From the NCBI GenBank assembly GCA_019695215.1, contig JAIBAK010000029.1:1-43949 (forward strand): a DNA stretch of 43,949 bases, read 5' to 3'. Within the stretch, counting starts at the first letter, position 1. Each line of letters begins with the position of its first letter. This document shows positions 33,140 to 41,375 of the stretch, in pieces. Source of the DNA: Bacteroidia bacterium (lineage in GTDB: Bacteria; Bacteroidota; Bacteroidia; UKL13-3). The notes below the pieces were generated by a model. The model was not told the DNA's origin and searched no databases. It worked only from the letters and a program-made list of their open reading frames with translations. Made by a program: the position numbers and the translations under genes.

Positions 33140-33625
33140 ATGCTGACTGAAAAGGAAGTTTGGGAAAAACTGGAAGTGGTGAAAGACCCCGAAATACCAA
33201 CCCTGAGCATGGTAGATATGGGCATTATTACCAAAGTGGAAGTGAAAGCCGATGAAAGTGTGCGGGTGGAAATGACTCCTACCTTTGTGGGTTGCCCGGC
33301 TTTGAAAATGATGGAACAAATGGTGTACGACTGCCTGAAGGAAGCCGGCATTGAAAAAGTATCTGTTTCAACCAACCTCGATACACCCTGGAACAGCAAT
33401 AAAATTACTGAACGCGGACTGCTTTGTTTAAAAAAACACGGACTGGCCCCGCCACCCAAACACGAAGGCGAAATTACTCAGGAATTGCTGGAGCATGTAG
33501 CCTGTCCGTTTTGCGGAAGTAAAAATACTGAAACCAAATCGCCTTTTGGCCCCACTTTGTGCCGCAGCCTGCATTATTGCCACAATTGCCTGCAGGCCTT
33601 TGAGCAGTTTAAGCCGGTGGTGTAA
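33140..33625 (+). CDS. paaD: Phenylacetyl-CoA epoxidase assembly factor D
   Basis: A 161-residue protein. The N-terminal MIP18/SufT-like domain ('VWEKLEVVKDPEIPTLSMVDMGIITKVEV...PTFVGCPALKMM') is linked to metal-cluster maturation. The C-terminus has a four-Cys zinc ribbon ('ACPFCGSKN...TLCRSLHYCHNC'), which is specific to PaaD compared with other MIP18 proteins. It starts 30 bp after paaC. No paaE reductase follows; the next gene is unrelated and the run ends here. Confidence 0.92.
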   Translation: MLTEKEVWEKLEVVKDPEIPTLSMVDMGIITKVEVKADESVRVEMTPTFVGCPALKMMEQMVYDCLKEAGIEKVSVSTNLDTPWNSNKITERGLLCLKKHGLAPPPKHEGEITQELLEHVACPFCGSKNTETKSPFGPTLCRSLHYCHNCLQAFEQFKPVV

Positions 33626-33772
33626 GCAAATCTCTAATTCGGGAATGAATTCTTGTTGCTAATTAATCAGGGATTTGCAATATCAGTTTACGGCCGATTA
33701 CTTTCACATTAGCGTCTCTGAGTCATTTTTATAAATGAAGGCGCTTAGCCAATATTATGATAAAATAAACAA

Positions 33773-33804
33773 ATACTTTTTTTTATCATGATAAAATAAA
33801 GTAT
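33773..33804. promoter_or_regulatory. 32-bp near-perfect palindrome upstream of the DUF4143 ATPase
   Basis: Two 16-bp arms centred on TCA|TGA match at 15 of 16 positions. The half-site ATGATAAAATAAA recurs 31 bp upstream (33757-33769 and 33788-33800), about three helical turns away. The palindrome ends 12 bp before the ATG at 33817. It looks like an operator overlapping the promoter, or the end of an inserted element. The gap 33626-33816 holds nothing else I can name. Confidence 0.6.
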
Positions 33805-33816
33805 AATTGTGGTAAT

Positions 33817-34959
33817 ATGTTTAATCGAAAACAAGTATTAGTTGATTCAGAAAACCACAGTTTGTTTTTATGGGGAGCAAGACAAACCGGTAAAAGCACC
33901 TTGCTAAAGAGCCTTTATCCTAATGCCATTTGGTTTGATTTATTGCTTTCTGATATGTATGAAAAGCTATCCAAACAACCCGTCATTTTGAGGGAAACCA
34001 TACAGGCTCAAATCAAAAATAACCTGGTTATTATTGACGAAATTCAGCGAATACCTGAACTTTTAAATGAAGTTCATTGGCTAATGGTAAACAAAAATAT
34101 TCGATTTATATTGAGTGGTTCAAGCCCTCGAAAAATTATTAGGGGAGGGCATAATCTTTTAGGCGGCAGAGCACTTAGATACGAACTATACCCGTTAGTA
34201 AGCAGTGAAATTCCTGATTTTAATTTACTGAAAGCGATAAATAACGGACTTTTACCCAGACATTATTTGGCATCGAATGCGAAGAAACTTATTTCGGCTT
34301 ATATAGGTAATTATCTAAAAGATGAAATAGTTGCAGAAGCCAAAATCAGAAATATACAATCTTTTTCAAGGTTTCTTGAAGCGGCTGCATTTAGTAATGG
34401 CGAAATGGTAAATTATGCGAATATTGCTTCTGATTGCGGAGTGTCGCCACCTACGGTTAAAGAGTATTTTCAGATTTTGGAGGACACACTTATTGGAAGG
34501 TTTGTGCCTTCTTATCAAAAAAAACCGAAAAGAAGGGTTATTGCAGCCCCTAAGTTTTATTTTTTTGATGTAGGAATAGTTAATTACCTGCTAAAACGCA
34601 ACGATATTCAATTTGGGAGTGAGGTTTTTGGTAACGCTTTTGAGCAATTAATTTACCATGAAATTTTCTCACACAGCCACTATTCGGGCTTAGAATATCC
34701 GATTAATTATTGGAGAACCGCCTCACAAATAGAGGTTGATTTTATTTTGGGAGAAAACGAAGTGGCGATAGAAGTGAAATCTACGGCAAATGTTTCTTCG
34801 CGACACTTGAATGGGTTAAAAAGATTTTCGGAAGAGTATAAAACCAAACAATTGATTCTGGTTTGTAATGAATCCCTGCCAAGGCGTATTGACAATATTC
34901 TTGTTTTACCCTGGAAAGACTTTTTGCAAAGACTTTGGGCCGGAGAGCTGATGAGGTAG
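33817..34959 (+). CDS. AAA ATPase with DUF4143 domain
   Basis: A 380-residue protein. The N-terminal AAA_14 domain has Walker A G-A-R-Q-T-G-K-S-T (residues 20-28), Walker B 'LVIIDEIQR' and sensor 'RFILSGSSPRK'. The middle carries a winged-helix-like region ('NIASDCGVSPPTVKEYFQILEDTLIG'). The C-terminal DUF4143 domain resembles PD-(D/E)XK nucleases, with 'EVDFILGENEVAIEVKS' holding the E...D...E-x-K residues. The function of the family is unknown; such genes are scattered and often horizontally moved. The low GC and the palindromic upstream region fit that. No neighbour looks functionally related. Confidence 0.85.
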   Translation: MFNRKQVLVDSENHSLFLWGARQTGKSTLLKSLYPNAIWFDLLLSDMYEKLSKQPVILRETIQAQIKNNLVIIDEIQRIPELLNEVHWLMVNKNIRFILSGSSPRKIIRGGHNLLGGRALRYELYPLVSSEIPDFNLLKAINNGLLPRHYLASNAKKLISAYIGNYLKDEIVAEAKIRNIQSFSRFLEAAAFSNGEMVNYANIASDCGVSPPTVKEYFQILEDTLIGRFVPSYQKKPKRRVIAAPKFYFFDVGIVNYLLKRNDIQFGSEVFGNAFEQLIYHEIFSHSHYSGLEYPINYWRTASQIEVDFILGENEVAIEVKSTANVSSRHLNGLKRFSEEYKTKQLILVCNESLPRRIDNILVLPWKDFLQRLWAGELMR

Positions 34960-35071
34960 TTATCATTTTTCAATTCCGTTTTAACTATTACTTCAGGCCA
35001 TTGAGCACGGTATAAACACCCGTGCATATTTTTTTATAGAGCCAATAAAAATAACCTCCGATGTTTGAGGT

Positions 35072-35590
35072 ATGGTACGCAGGCTGTCCGTTATATTTTT
35101 ACTTATTTCCCTTTCCATTGTATCCTGTAAGGGGCCATCTAAAAAAAGTGGGGTCACTTCATCGGCCGAACGGAAAAAATATGCGGCCCTATCAGAGAAA
35201 TTAGGGATTGTGGTTGATGAGCACAGCAATGTTAAACTACTGGAAGCTGTGGTGAGCTGGCTGGGCGTTCCGTACCGGGATAATGCCTGTACCAGAGAAG
35301 GAACCGACTGCTCGGGGTTTGTGCAGGCGGTATACAAAGAAGTTTACGGCAAAACCATCAGCCGCAATACACAGGGTATGCTAAAGGAGGTTAAAAAAGT
35401 TGAACGCAACCAGTTGAAAGAAGGCGATCTGGTTTTCTTTTCCATTCAAAGTAAAAAAGTGAGCCACGTAGGCATTTACCTGCGGGATAATAAATTTGTA
35501 CACGCCTCTACCAAAAAAGGAGTGATGGTAAACGACCTTAGCGAAACGTATTACGCCAATACCTATACAATGGCCGGACGCTATCCTTAG
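35072..35590 (+). CDS. NlpC/P60-family cell-wall hydrolase (lipoprotein)
   Basis: A 172-residue protein with signal peptide and lipobox I-V-S-C19. The NlpC/P60 domain fills the C-terminal two thirds: catalytic C80 in 'GTDCSGFVQAVY', H132 in 'VSHVGIYL' and the third polar residue H144 in 'FVHAS'. Family members cleave the D-Glu/diamino-acid bond of peptidoglycan stem peptides. The domain is at the short end of the family and there is no additional SH3 or LysM targeting domain. A single gene. Confidence 0.9.
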   Translation: MVRRLSVIFLLISLSIVSCKGPSKKSGVTSSAERKKYAALSEKLGIVVDEHSNVKLLEAVVSWLGVPYRDNACTREGTDCSGFVQAVYKEVYGKTISRNTQGMLKEVKKVERNQLKEGDLVFFSIQSKKVSHVGIYLRDNKFVHASTKKGVMVNDLSETYYANTYTMAGRYP

Positions 35591-35623
35591 TTTACGCTAA
35601 CAACCTTCTCTGTATTGTTAAAG

Positions 35624-36322
35624 TTAAAACAAAACACCTAACCGGGGATGAAAGACAAGAACATCCCGGTTAGGTTTATAATCTTTATAGTAATAAGTTG
35701 AAGTAGGTTTTAACTTTGATTTTTCAAAGTAGTAAGTGTAGCCTAGACTGCCCCCAAAATACAATCGGTTTGCTAACACAATATCCATACTTCCTGTACC
35801 GCCAAGGCCAAAACTGCTGTAATCACACGAACAGATATGAATCACATCATGGTAATCATTTTCGGCCAGATAAACCCACTCAGTTCCCCATCGGTATGAA
35901 ACCGAAGGTGAAATTGTATATTTAAGCCCAACAAACTTGTTCAGGCTAACCGTAAAGCTACGACCCAGTGAAAGAGTCACGTCATCAAACCATCGATACA
36001 TGAGGTCGCCTTTTGTTTTCTTATTTCGGTATGATACGCCATAGGTGTAGGATGAAAGGCCTAGTTCAATGTTGTGTTTAAAAATTCGAGCGTATTTAAT
36101 GTAGGATGGGACTAGTGGAGCAGTTATCGGTTGAATAGGAAGCCAACTTAACCCACCTTGACGAAAAAAAGCCATCCGATGCACATCAAAAAACCAAGCT
36201 GCATTGTATCCCACTTCAATAAAATTTTTGTACTGTTTTTTATCTTGTAGGCTGTCTGCGGTAAGGCTAGCCTGTACGCGAATAGTCGAAAAAAATGTAA
36301 TAAAAAGCAGTAACAATTTCAT
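35624..36322 (-). CDS. Probable outer-membrane beta-barrel protein
   Basis: A 232-residue protein with a signal peptide ('KLLLLFITFFSTIRVQA'). The mature part alternates polar and aromatic residues in about eight strands ('NIELGLSSYTYGVSYR', 'FVGLKYTISPSVSYRWG', 'RLYFGGSLGYTYYFEKS') and ends in 'HPRLGVLF', a C-terminal Phe in a final strand as in outer-membrane barrels. Family not recognised. Its ATG overlaps the stop of the upstream protease gene by 4 bp (translational coupling). A terminator-like hairpin lies inside its last codons. Confidence 0.7.
   Translation of the reverse strand: MKLLLLFITFFSTIRVQASLTADSLQDKKQYKNFIEVGYNAAWFFDVHRMAFFRQGGLSWLPIQPITAPLVPSYIKYARIFKHNIELGLSSYTYGVSYRNKKTKGDLMYRWFDDVTLSLGRSFTVSLNKFVGLKYTISPSVSYRWGTEWVYLAENDYHDVIHICSCDYSSFGLGGTGSMDIVLANRLYFGGSLGYTYYFEKSKLKPTSTYYYKDYKPNRDVLVFHPRLGVLF
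35636..35675 (-). terminator. Terminator-like hairpin inside the barrel gene's 3' end
   Basis: ACCTAACCGGGGATG and CATCCCGGTTAGGT form a 14-bp stem (one bulge) with an 11-nt loop. On the minus strand it is followed by GTTTTGTTTTAA, the last part of which includes the stop codon at 35624-35626. The stem encodes the final residues of the barrel protein. It could also stop the convergent NlpC/P60 transcript. Confidence 0.65.
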
Positions 36323-38382
36323 TGTTTTATAAATTTTAAGGTTTTGTTCAATTGTTGACCAGCCACTCTTACTGAATAAACACCAACGGGCAAATTGTTA
36401 ATATCCATTTTTATAGTCCAGTCATCTACTTTGGGGGCAATTTCCTTTACTAACCTACCATTAACATCATATAATTCCACTTTAAGTGAAAGTTGTGTCT
36501 TATCACCAACTGTAAATTCACCCAAATATATAAAAATTTCATCACCTGCCGGATTTGGATACAACATAATAGTATTTGTCTTAATTTCTTTTTCCTCAAT
36601 CGAATTAGGTGTCATGATGGTTGCTTCGCAACCCCATCCTATTGGAACTATTGGACATACTTCGCAGTAATTTCCAATATTACATGCAGACCAAGCCCTG
36701 CAAGTTTGATTTTCCTCAAATGAGCATTGTCCATAAAGAATTCTTGCAGCAGCAATTGCGTAAGCTTTTGCTTCTGCGTATTTTGTTTCTTTTCCTACAA
36801 TGTTACAATAGCTAAAGTATGTGATTGCAGATGCTTTTGCAATTCCAATTCCTGCAACATATTTGTTTAGTTGGGTTCCGCCCATACTTAGTAAATAAAA
36901 CCACCTGTTTTGAACAGAACAATTTAAATGCACTCCTCCATTATCACTACTGCTTGGATATGTCCACCAGTCAGTCGAAAGATACCAATCAGGAGGATAA
37001 ACGGGATGAGCAAAACCAAGTCCATTTGGTATGGCAATATTACTAGGTAATTGCATATCTCTTACCTGTGGGCAAACGAAGTCTTCTCCTATCAGCCAAT
37101 CCCAATTATTCGGGTCAACATATCGTTCGGTCAGAAAACCACATATATCCGAGAAAGATTCATCCAATGCCCCGCTTTCACCTACTCCCACTAATCCACT
37201 TTCATAATGTGTTACCCCGTGAGCAAACTCATGCCCTGCTACATCATAAGTTGCTGGATAGTAAGTCATTGGATTCGATCTGCTACCTCTTGAAAATGTG
37301 ATGTATTCGAACTGACTGGAACCTTCTGGAACCCAAAAAGCATTTGGGCCATTCGTACTAAAATCTGCTGAAACTCTAACACCTTTTCCCAAGCCATCCA
37401 TTCCGTTTCTGCCTGCTAAGTTTTGAAACATATCCCATGCTTTTTGCACAACGTAATGTGCTGAGGTGGCAGCCCAATCGTCCGAGTCCCAATGGTCGTC
37501 TAAATCATCGGGAAGATTATTGTAATTATAATTACCCATTTTCCCTTTTTCAGGGTCTTTGGTTCTGATGTCTCTTGTTGCGTCATTTGCGTGCAAGAAG
37601 TGCTTATTTCTAAGCCCTCCTATATATTTTGTATCTAGGTCTGTTTTTTGGCCATAAAAAATATGAGTAAAATCACCGCACCTCATGCCTGGGTCGCATT
37701 TAAGTATGGCTCCTGTAAGCGCATTTACATAAACATATTTCACATCAAATGGAACAACAGAAAAAATTTCAAACTTCCAGGCTAATGAATAGTTTGATGT
37801 TTCAACTTGTCTGTCTCCTGAAAGTGCATAAAGAAGTTCACCTTCAGGATATGGAATAACGTAATTGGGCTCTTCGTCCTCCTCGTATAAAGTGTCTTCC
37901 TCTGTTTCTATTGTATCTTGCCACGCGTATAAATCCGCATTAACATATCCTAGAGCAATTTCTAATGCCTCTGCTTCGCTGTATTCCGGACTTGCAGAAA
38001 GGCTCATATCTTCAGCAATTATACCATTCGAAAGGATTACATATTCGCTAGTATAATGTTCTCTATATTCAGCACCTTCTACTACCAATCCATTATGGTA
38101 TTGTTGATATTTAGAATGCTGTAAACAAACAAACGGATCATTCCACGTTTTTTCCAAATGCATTGAATCGTTCTCAGCTAATCCGGTAAATGATTTATAA
38201 GTCGTAAAGAGTTGACCAGCTTGCATAGAATCAGTCTTCCACCAAAGCAGTCCTAATGTGTCGTTTTCCCACGTTTTTAAGTAAATAGTAGTATTTGTTG
38301 AATCATGAAGAAGGTTTTGCGAAAAAACTTGTTGTGAAGTTAATATGCAAATAAGCGATAAGTAGAAAAATTTTGTTTTCAT
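36319..38382 (-). CDS. Secreted thermolysin-family (M4) metalloprotease with T9SS sorting domain
   Basis: 687 residues from the ATG at 38382 (15 upstream codons are open but precede the signal peptide MKTKFFYLSLICILTSQQVFS). An FTP-like propeptide covers about residues 30-220. The M4 catalytic domain has H384-E385-F-A-H388 (zinc ligands and base), with third ligand E408 in 'LDESFSD' (the usual Asn before the Glu is Asp). A Cys-rich linker ('GQCSFEENQTCRAWSACNIGNYCEVC...GWGCE') leads to a T9SS type A domain ('LYPNPAGDEIFIYLGE', ending KTLKFIKQ). It is a secreted zymogen protease. AT-rich relative to core genes; coupled to the barrel protein downstream. Confidence 0.92.
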   Translation of the reverse strand: MKTKFFYLSLICILTSQQVFSQNLLHDSTNTTIYLKTWENDTLGLLWWKTDSMQAGQLFTTYKSFTGLAENDSMHLEKTWNDPFVCLQHSKYQQYHNGLVVEGAEYREHYTSEYVILSNGIIAEDMSLSASPEYSEAEALEIALGYVNADLYAWQDTIETEEDTLYEEDEEPNYVIPYPEGELLYALSGDRQVETSNYSLAWKFEIFSVVPFDVKYVYVNALTGAILKCDPGMRCGDFTHIFYGQKTDLDTKYIGGLRNKHFLHANDATRDIRTKDPEKGKMGNYNYNNLPDDLDDHWDSDDWAATSAHYVVQKAWDMFQNLAGRNGMDGLGKGVRVSADFSTNGPNAFWVPEGSSQFEYITFSRGSRSNPMTYYPATYDVAGHEFAHGVTHYESGLVGVGESGALDESFSDICGFLTERYVDPNNWDWLIGEDFVCPQVRDMQLPSNIAIPNGLGFAHPVYPPDWYLSTDWWTYPSSSDNGGVHLNCSVQNRWFYLLSMGGTQLNKYVAGIGIAKASAITYFSYCNIVGKETKYAEAKAYAIAAARILYGQCSFEENQTCRAWSACNIGNYCEVCPIVPIGWGCEATIMTPNSIEEKEIKTNTIMLYPNPAGDEIFIYLGEFTVGDKTQLSLKVELYDVNGRLVKEIAPKVDDWTIKMDINNLPVGVYSVRVAGQQLNKTLKFIKQ

Positions 38383-38541
38383 ATTATTGGTTTTTAAATA
38401 AAAGGTTCTTAATATTGTATGTGACAAAGTTTGGAAAAACTAAAATGAGTTACCTCGTAAAAGCCGATAAATTTGATTATTATTTTGTTAATCTTTAGTG
38501 GATTTCAAATAAGTTTATTATAAAAGTAAAGTTGATATAGA

Positions 38542-38916
38542 ATGACAATTGGCAGCAACATTAAAAAGTGGAGAGAGGAAAGACGGTTCTCGCAAGGAGA
38601 ATTAGCTCAATTGCTTGATGTTTCCCAAGCCGTTATATCTTCATGGGAAAGCGATCATACTAGTCCTAAATCAAGTCAAATTCCAGAGTTGGCTAATGTT
38701 CTGGGTATAGAAATACTTGATCTTTTCAAAGGAGTTGAATCGATAAACTATGTTCAGAATACTGATAATAAAGATAATTCTGTAAACGGTTTCGAAATAC
38801 ATGTAGATGCAAAGTCCCTGTATGATGATCTAGTTAAAACCTTAAAGGGCTTTAATCAAAAACTCACGGAAGAAAATCAACATCTGCTCGAAGAGCTCAA
38901 GAAACTGAAAAAGTAA
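38542..38916 (+). CDS. XRE-family transcriptional regulator
   Basis: A 124-residue protein. The N-terminal helix-turn-helix (about residues 5-60) reads 'IGSNIKKWREERRFSQGELAQLLDVSQAVISSWESDHTSPKSSQIPELANVLGI', typical of XRE/Cro proteins. The C-terminal 40 residues ('LYDDLVKTLKGFNQKLTEENQHLLEELKKLKK') form a coiled coil, probably for dimerisation. It is divergent from the secreted protease operon across a 159-bp AT-rich gap, so it may regulate that operon. No palindromic operator is evident there. Confidence 0.83.
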   Translation: MTIGSNIKKWREERRFSQGELAQLLDVSQAVISSWESDHTSPKSSQIPELANVLGIEILDLFKGVESINYVQNTDNKDNSVNGFEIHVDAKSLYDDLVKTLKGFNQKLTEENQHLLEELKKLKK

Positions 38917-38924
38917 ATTAGTTG

Positions 38925-38932
38925 TACTTTTG
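38925..38932 (+). promoter_or_regulatory. Promoter -7 element of the glycosyltransferase gene
   Basis: TACTTTTG matches TAnnTTTG and ends 5 bp before the ATG at 38938, implying a leaderless message. Confidence 0.45.
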
Positions 38933-38937
38933 CCCCG

Positions 38938-39657
38938 ATGAAGATCAACAAACTTTCCATTGTGATACCGGCTTACAACGAAGGCCGCACTATTCACCTG
39001 ATATTAGACAAGGTGAAAGCCGTGAATCTGATAAACGGCATTCAGAAGGAAGTGATTATTGTAAACGACTTCTCGAAAGACAATACCGAAGAAGCCGTGC
39101 TTGCCTATCAGCAGGCCAACCCCGGCTTACCCATCAGCTATTATAAACACGAGTACAATCAGGGCAAAGGGGCTGCCCTGCACACCGGCATTAAAAAAGC
39201 AACCGGAGAGTACCTCATTATTCAGGATGCCGATTTAGAGTACGACCCCAACGAGTACAACCTGCTGTTGCAACCGGTGGTGGATGGTTTTGCCGATGTG
39301 GTATTCGGGTCGCGTTTTACCGGAGGCAAGCCACACCGCATTCTGTTTTTCTGGCATACCATAGGCAACAAAATGCTCACCTTTGCCAGCAATATGTTCT
39401 CTAACCTGAACCTCACCGATATGGAAACCTGCTACAAACTGTTCCGTACGGATATGATTCAAAAAATTGAATTAAAGGAAAAACGTTTTGGTTTTGAACC
39501 TGAAGTAACTCAGAAAATTTCGCGCATTAAAGGCGTGCGCATTTATGAAGTGGGCATTTCGTATTACGGTCGTACTTACGAGGAAGGCAAAAAAATAGGA
39601 ATGAAAGATGCCTTTCGTGCCCTGTATTGCATTATTAGATACAGTCTATTCGGATAG
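38938..39657 (+). CDS. Glycosyltransferase family 2 (dolichol-phosphate-mannose-synthase-like)
   Basis: A 239-residue GT-A fold protein: '[14 protein letters not shown]', '[17 protein letters not shown]', '[32 protein letters not shown]' (the DAD metal motif), 'VVFGSRF' and '[12 protein letters not shown]'. This is the DPM1/Alg5-like group, which transfers sugars to polyprenyl phosphate. No C-terminal membrane segments are present, so it is a soluble or peripheral enzyme at the inner membrane. The start lies 21 bp after the XRE stop, but it has its own promoter-like box and core base composition. Confidence 0.88.
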   Translation: MKINKLSIVIPAYNEGRTIHLILDKVKAVNLINGIQKEVIIVNDFSKDNTEEAVLAYQQANPGLPISYYKHEYNQGKGAALHTGIKKATGEYLIIQDADLEYDPNEYNLLLQPVVDGFADVVFGSRFTGGKPHRILFFWHTIGNKMLTFASNMFSNLNLTDMETCYKLFRTDMIQKIELKEKRFGFEPEVTQKISRIKGVRIYEVGISYYGRTYEEGKKIGMKDAFRALYCIIRYSLFG

Positions 39658-39739
39658 ACGTGCAGCCTTTGTTGTGGGTTTGTTTACTCAACAGTAAGCA
39701 GCAATTGTATTATTTTCGTCCGTTAAAAAAATAGAAGCA

Positions 39740-40642
39740 TTGGGAGTAGAGGTTAGCAATCTGGTAAAAATGTATGGTGAGCAGCGGGCGGTGGATGGCA
39801 TCAGCTTCTCGGTGCAACCCGGTCATATCCTCGGGTTTTTAGGGCCCAATGGTGCCGGTAAATCCACTACCATGAAAATCATTACCTGCTACCTTCCGCA
39901 AACCGAAGGCGAGGTAAAAGTATGCGGATACGATGTGGTTCACCAAAGCCTTGAAGTTAAAAAATGCATTGGCTATTTGCCCGAGCACAACCCGCTGTAC
40001 CTTGATATGTATGTGAAGGAGTACCTCGAATTTGTGGCCGGAGTTCACCGTTTGGGTGCACACACCGCAAAAGCAGTTGATGCCATGATTGAACGTACCG
40101 GACTTACCCGCGAATACAAAAAACGTATAGGAGAATTATCAAAAGGATACAGGCAGCGGGTGGGACTGGCACAGGCCATGATTCACGATCCGCAGGTGTT
40201 GATATTAGATGAACCCACCTCCGGACTTGACCCCAACCAGATTACCGAGATACGTGATTTAATTCGTGAAATAGGGAAAAACAAAACCGTTATTCTCTCC
40301 ACACATATTATGCAGGAGGTAAAAGCCCTGTGCAACCGGGTGGTGATAATTAACAAAGGAAAATTAGTGGCCGATGAAACACCCGAAAACCTGCAGCACG
40401 ATACGGGAAACCAATTGGTGTTTGTAGCCGAGTTTAAAGGAGAGTTTTCGCCTAAAAATCTGCACACCATACAGGGAGTGGAAAAAACCGTTTCATTAGG
40501 GCAAAACAAATTTCGCATTATATCCGGCCGCGATATACGCGAAGATTTATTTTCCTTTGCCGTAAACAATAAATTAGTACTGCTATCGGTGTCAATGGAA
40601 GACCAGTCGCTGGAGGATGTATTCAGAAAACTGACAAGCTAA
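39740..40642 (+). CDS. gldA: Gliding-motility ABC transporter, ATP-binding subunit GldA
   Basis: A 300-residue ABC ATPase. Walker A is in 'GFLGPNGAGKSTTMKI', the signature 'LSKGYRQRVGLAQAM' and Walker B 'VLILDEPTSGLDP', with the H-loop in 'ILSTHIMQEV'. The full length with a C-terminal accessory domain matches GldA. The start codon appears to be TTG at 39740 ('GVEVSNLVKMYGEQRAVDG'); the first ATG would delete the first strand. It is followed by gldF after 4 bp. GldA with GldF and GldG forms an ABC complex needed for gliding in Flavobacterium-type bacteria. Confidence 0.9.
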   Translation: MGVEVSNLVKMYGEQRAVDGISFSVQPGHILGFLGPNGAGKSTTMKIITCYLPQTEGEVKVCGYDVVHQSLEVKKCIGYLPEHNPLYLDMYVKEYLEFVAGVHRLGAHTAKAVDAMIERTGLTREYKKRIGELSKGYRQRVGLAQAMIHDPQVLILDEPTSGLDPNQITEIRDLIREIGKNKTVILSTHIMQEVKALCNRVVIINKGKLVADETPENLQHDTGNQLVFVAEFKGEFSPKNLHTIQGVEKTVSLGQNKFRIISGRDIREDLFSFAVNNKLVLLSVSMEDQSLEDVFRKLTS

Positions 40643-40646
40643 GTGT

Positions 40647-41375
40647 ATGCTGAGTGTACTTAAAAAAGAAATAAACGGATTTTTGAGCTCGCTCATTGCC
40701 TATATCGTTATGGCTGTATTTCTTATTGCCATTGGCATGTTTATGTGGGTGGTGCCCGATATGAATGTGTTTGATAACGGCTATGCCAACCTCGAAACGC
40801 TGTTTTCAATGGGCCCCTGGGTTTTTATGTTTCTGGTTTCGGCTATCACCATGCGCTTTTTTTCGGAAGAAAAACGAAGCGGTACCATTGAACTGCTCAC
40901 TACCAAACCGCTTACCGACTGGGATATAATACTGGGAAAATATTTTGCCGGAGTATTTCTGGTGCTGTTTTCCATTGTGCCCACCTTTTTGTATTACTAC
41001 ACCATTTACGAATTAGGAGCTCCGCAGGGCAATATGGATATTGGCGCCACCTGGGGTTCATACCTCGGGCTGTTTATGCTGGCCTCGTGTTTTGTTTCCG
41101 TTGGTATTTTTTCATCCGCCATCACCTCCAATCAAATTGTATCGTTTATTCTCTCCATGTTTTTGTGCTTTTTCTTTTTCATTGTCTTCGATTTGTTCAG
41201 CGATTTTAAACTGCTCGGTTCGTTCGACAGTGTGATACAATACCTCAGCATCAATACGCATTACGATTCAATCAGCCGCGGGGTGCTCGATTCGCGCGAT
41301 GTGGTGTACTTTGTAAGTTTTAATATGGCATTTCTTTGGTTTACCCGCATAAGTTTCGCAAGCAGAAAATGGTAA
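40647..41375 (+). CDS. gldF: Gliding-motility ABC transporter permease GldF
   Basis: A 242-residue ABC-2 type permease with six hydrophobic segments. 'RFFSEEKRSGTIELLTTKPLTDWDIILGKYFAG' is the conserved cytoplasmic coupling region of GldF/NosY-like permeases, and 'YLSINTHYDSISRGVLDSRDVVYF' is the typical penultimate segment. It overlaps gldG by 7 bp and follows gldA by 4 bp, so the three genes are one transcript. Confidence 0.9.
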   Translation: MLSVLKKEINGFLSSLIAYIVMAVFLIAIGMFMWVVPDMNVFDNGYANLETLFSMGPWVFMFLVSAITMRFFSEEKRSGTIELLTTKPLTDWDIILGKYFAGVFLVLFSIVPTFLYYYTIYELGAPQGNMDIGATWGSYLGLFMLASCFVSVGIFSSAITSNQIVSFILSMFLCFFFFIVFDLFSDFKLLGSFDSVIQYLSINTHYDSISRGVLDSRDVVYFVSFNMAFLWFTRISFASRKW

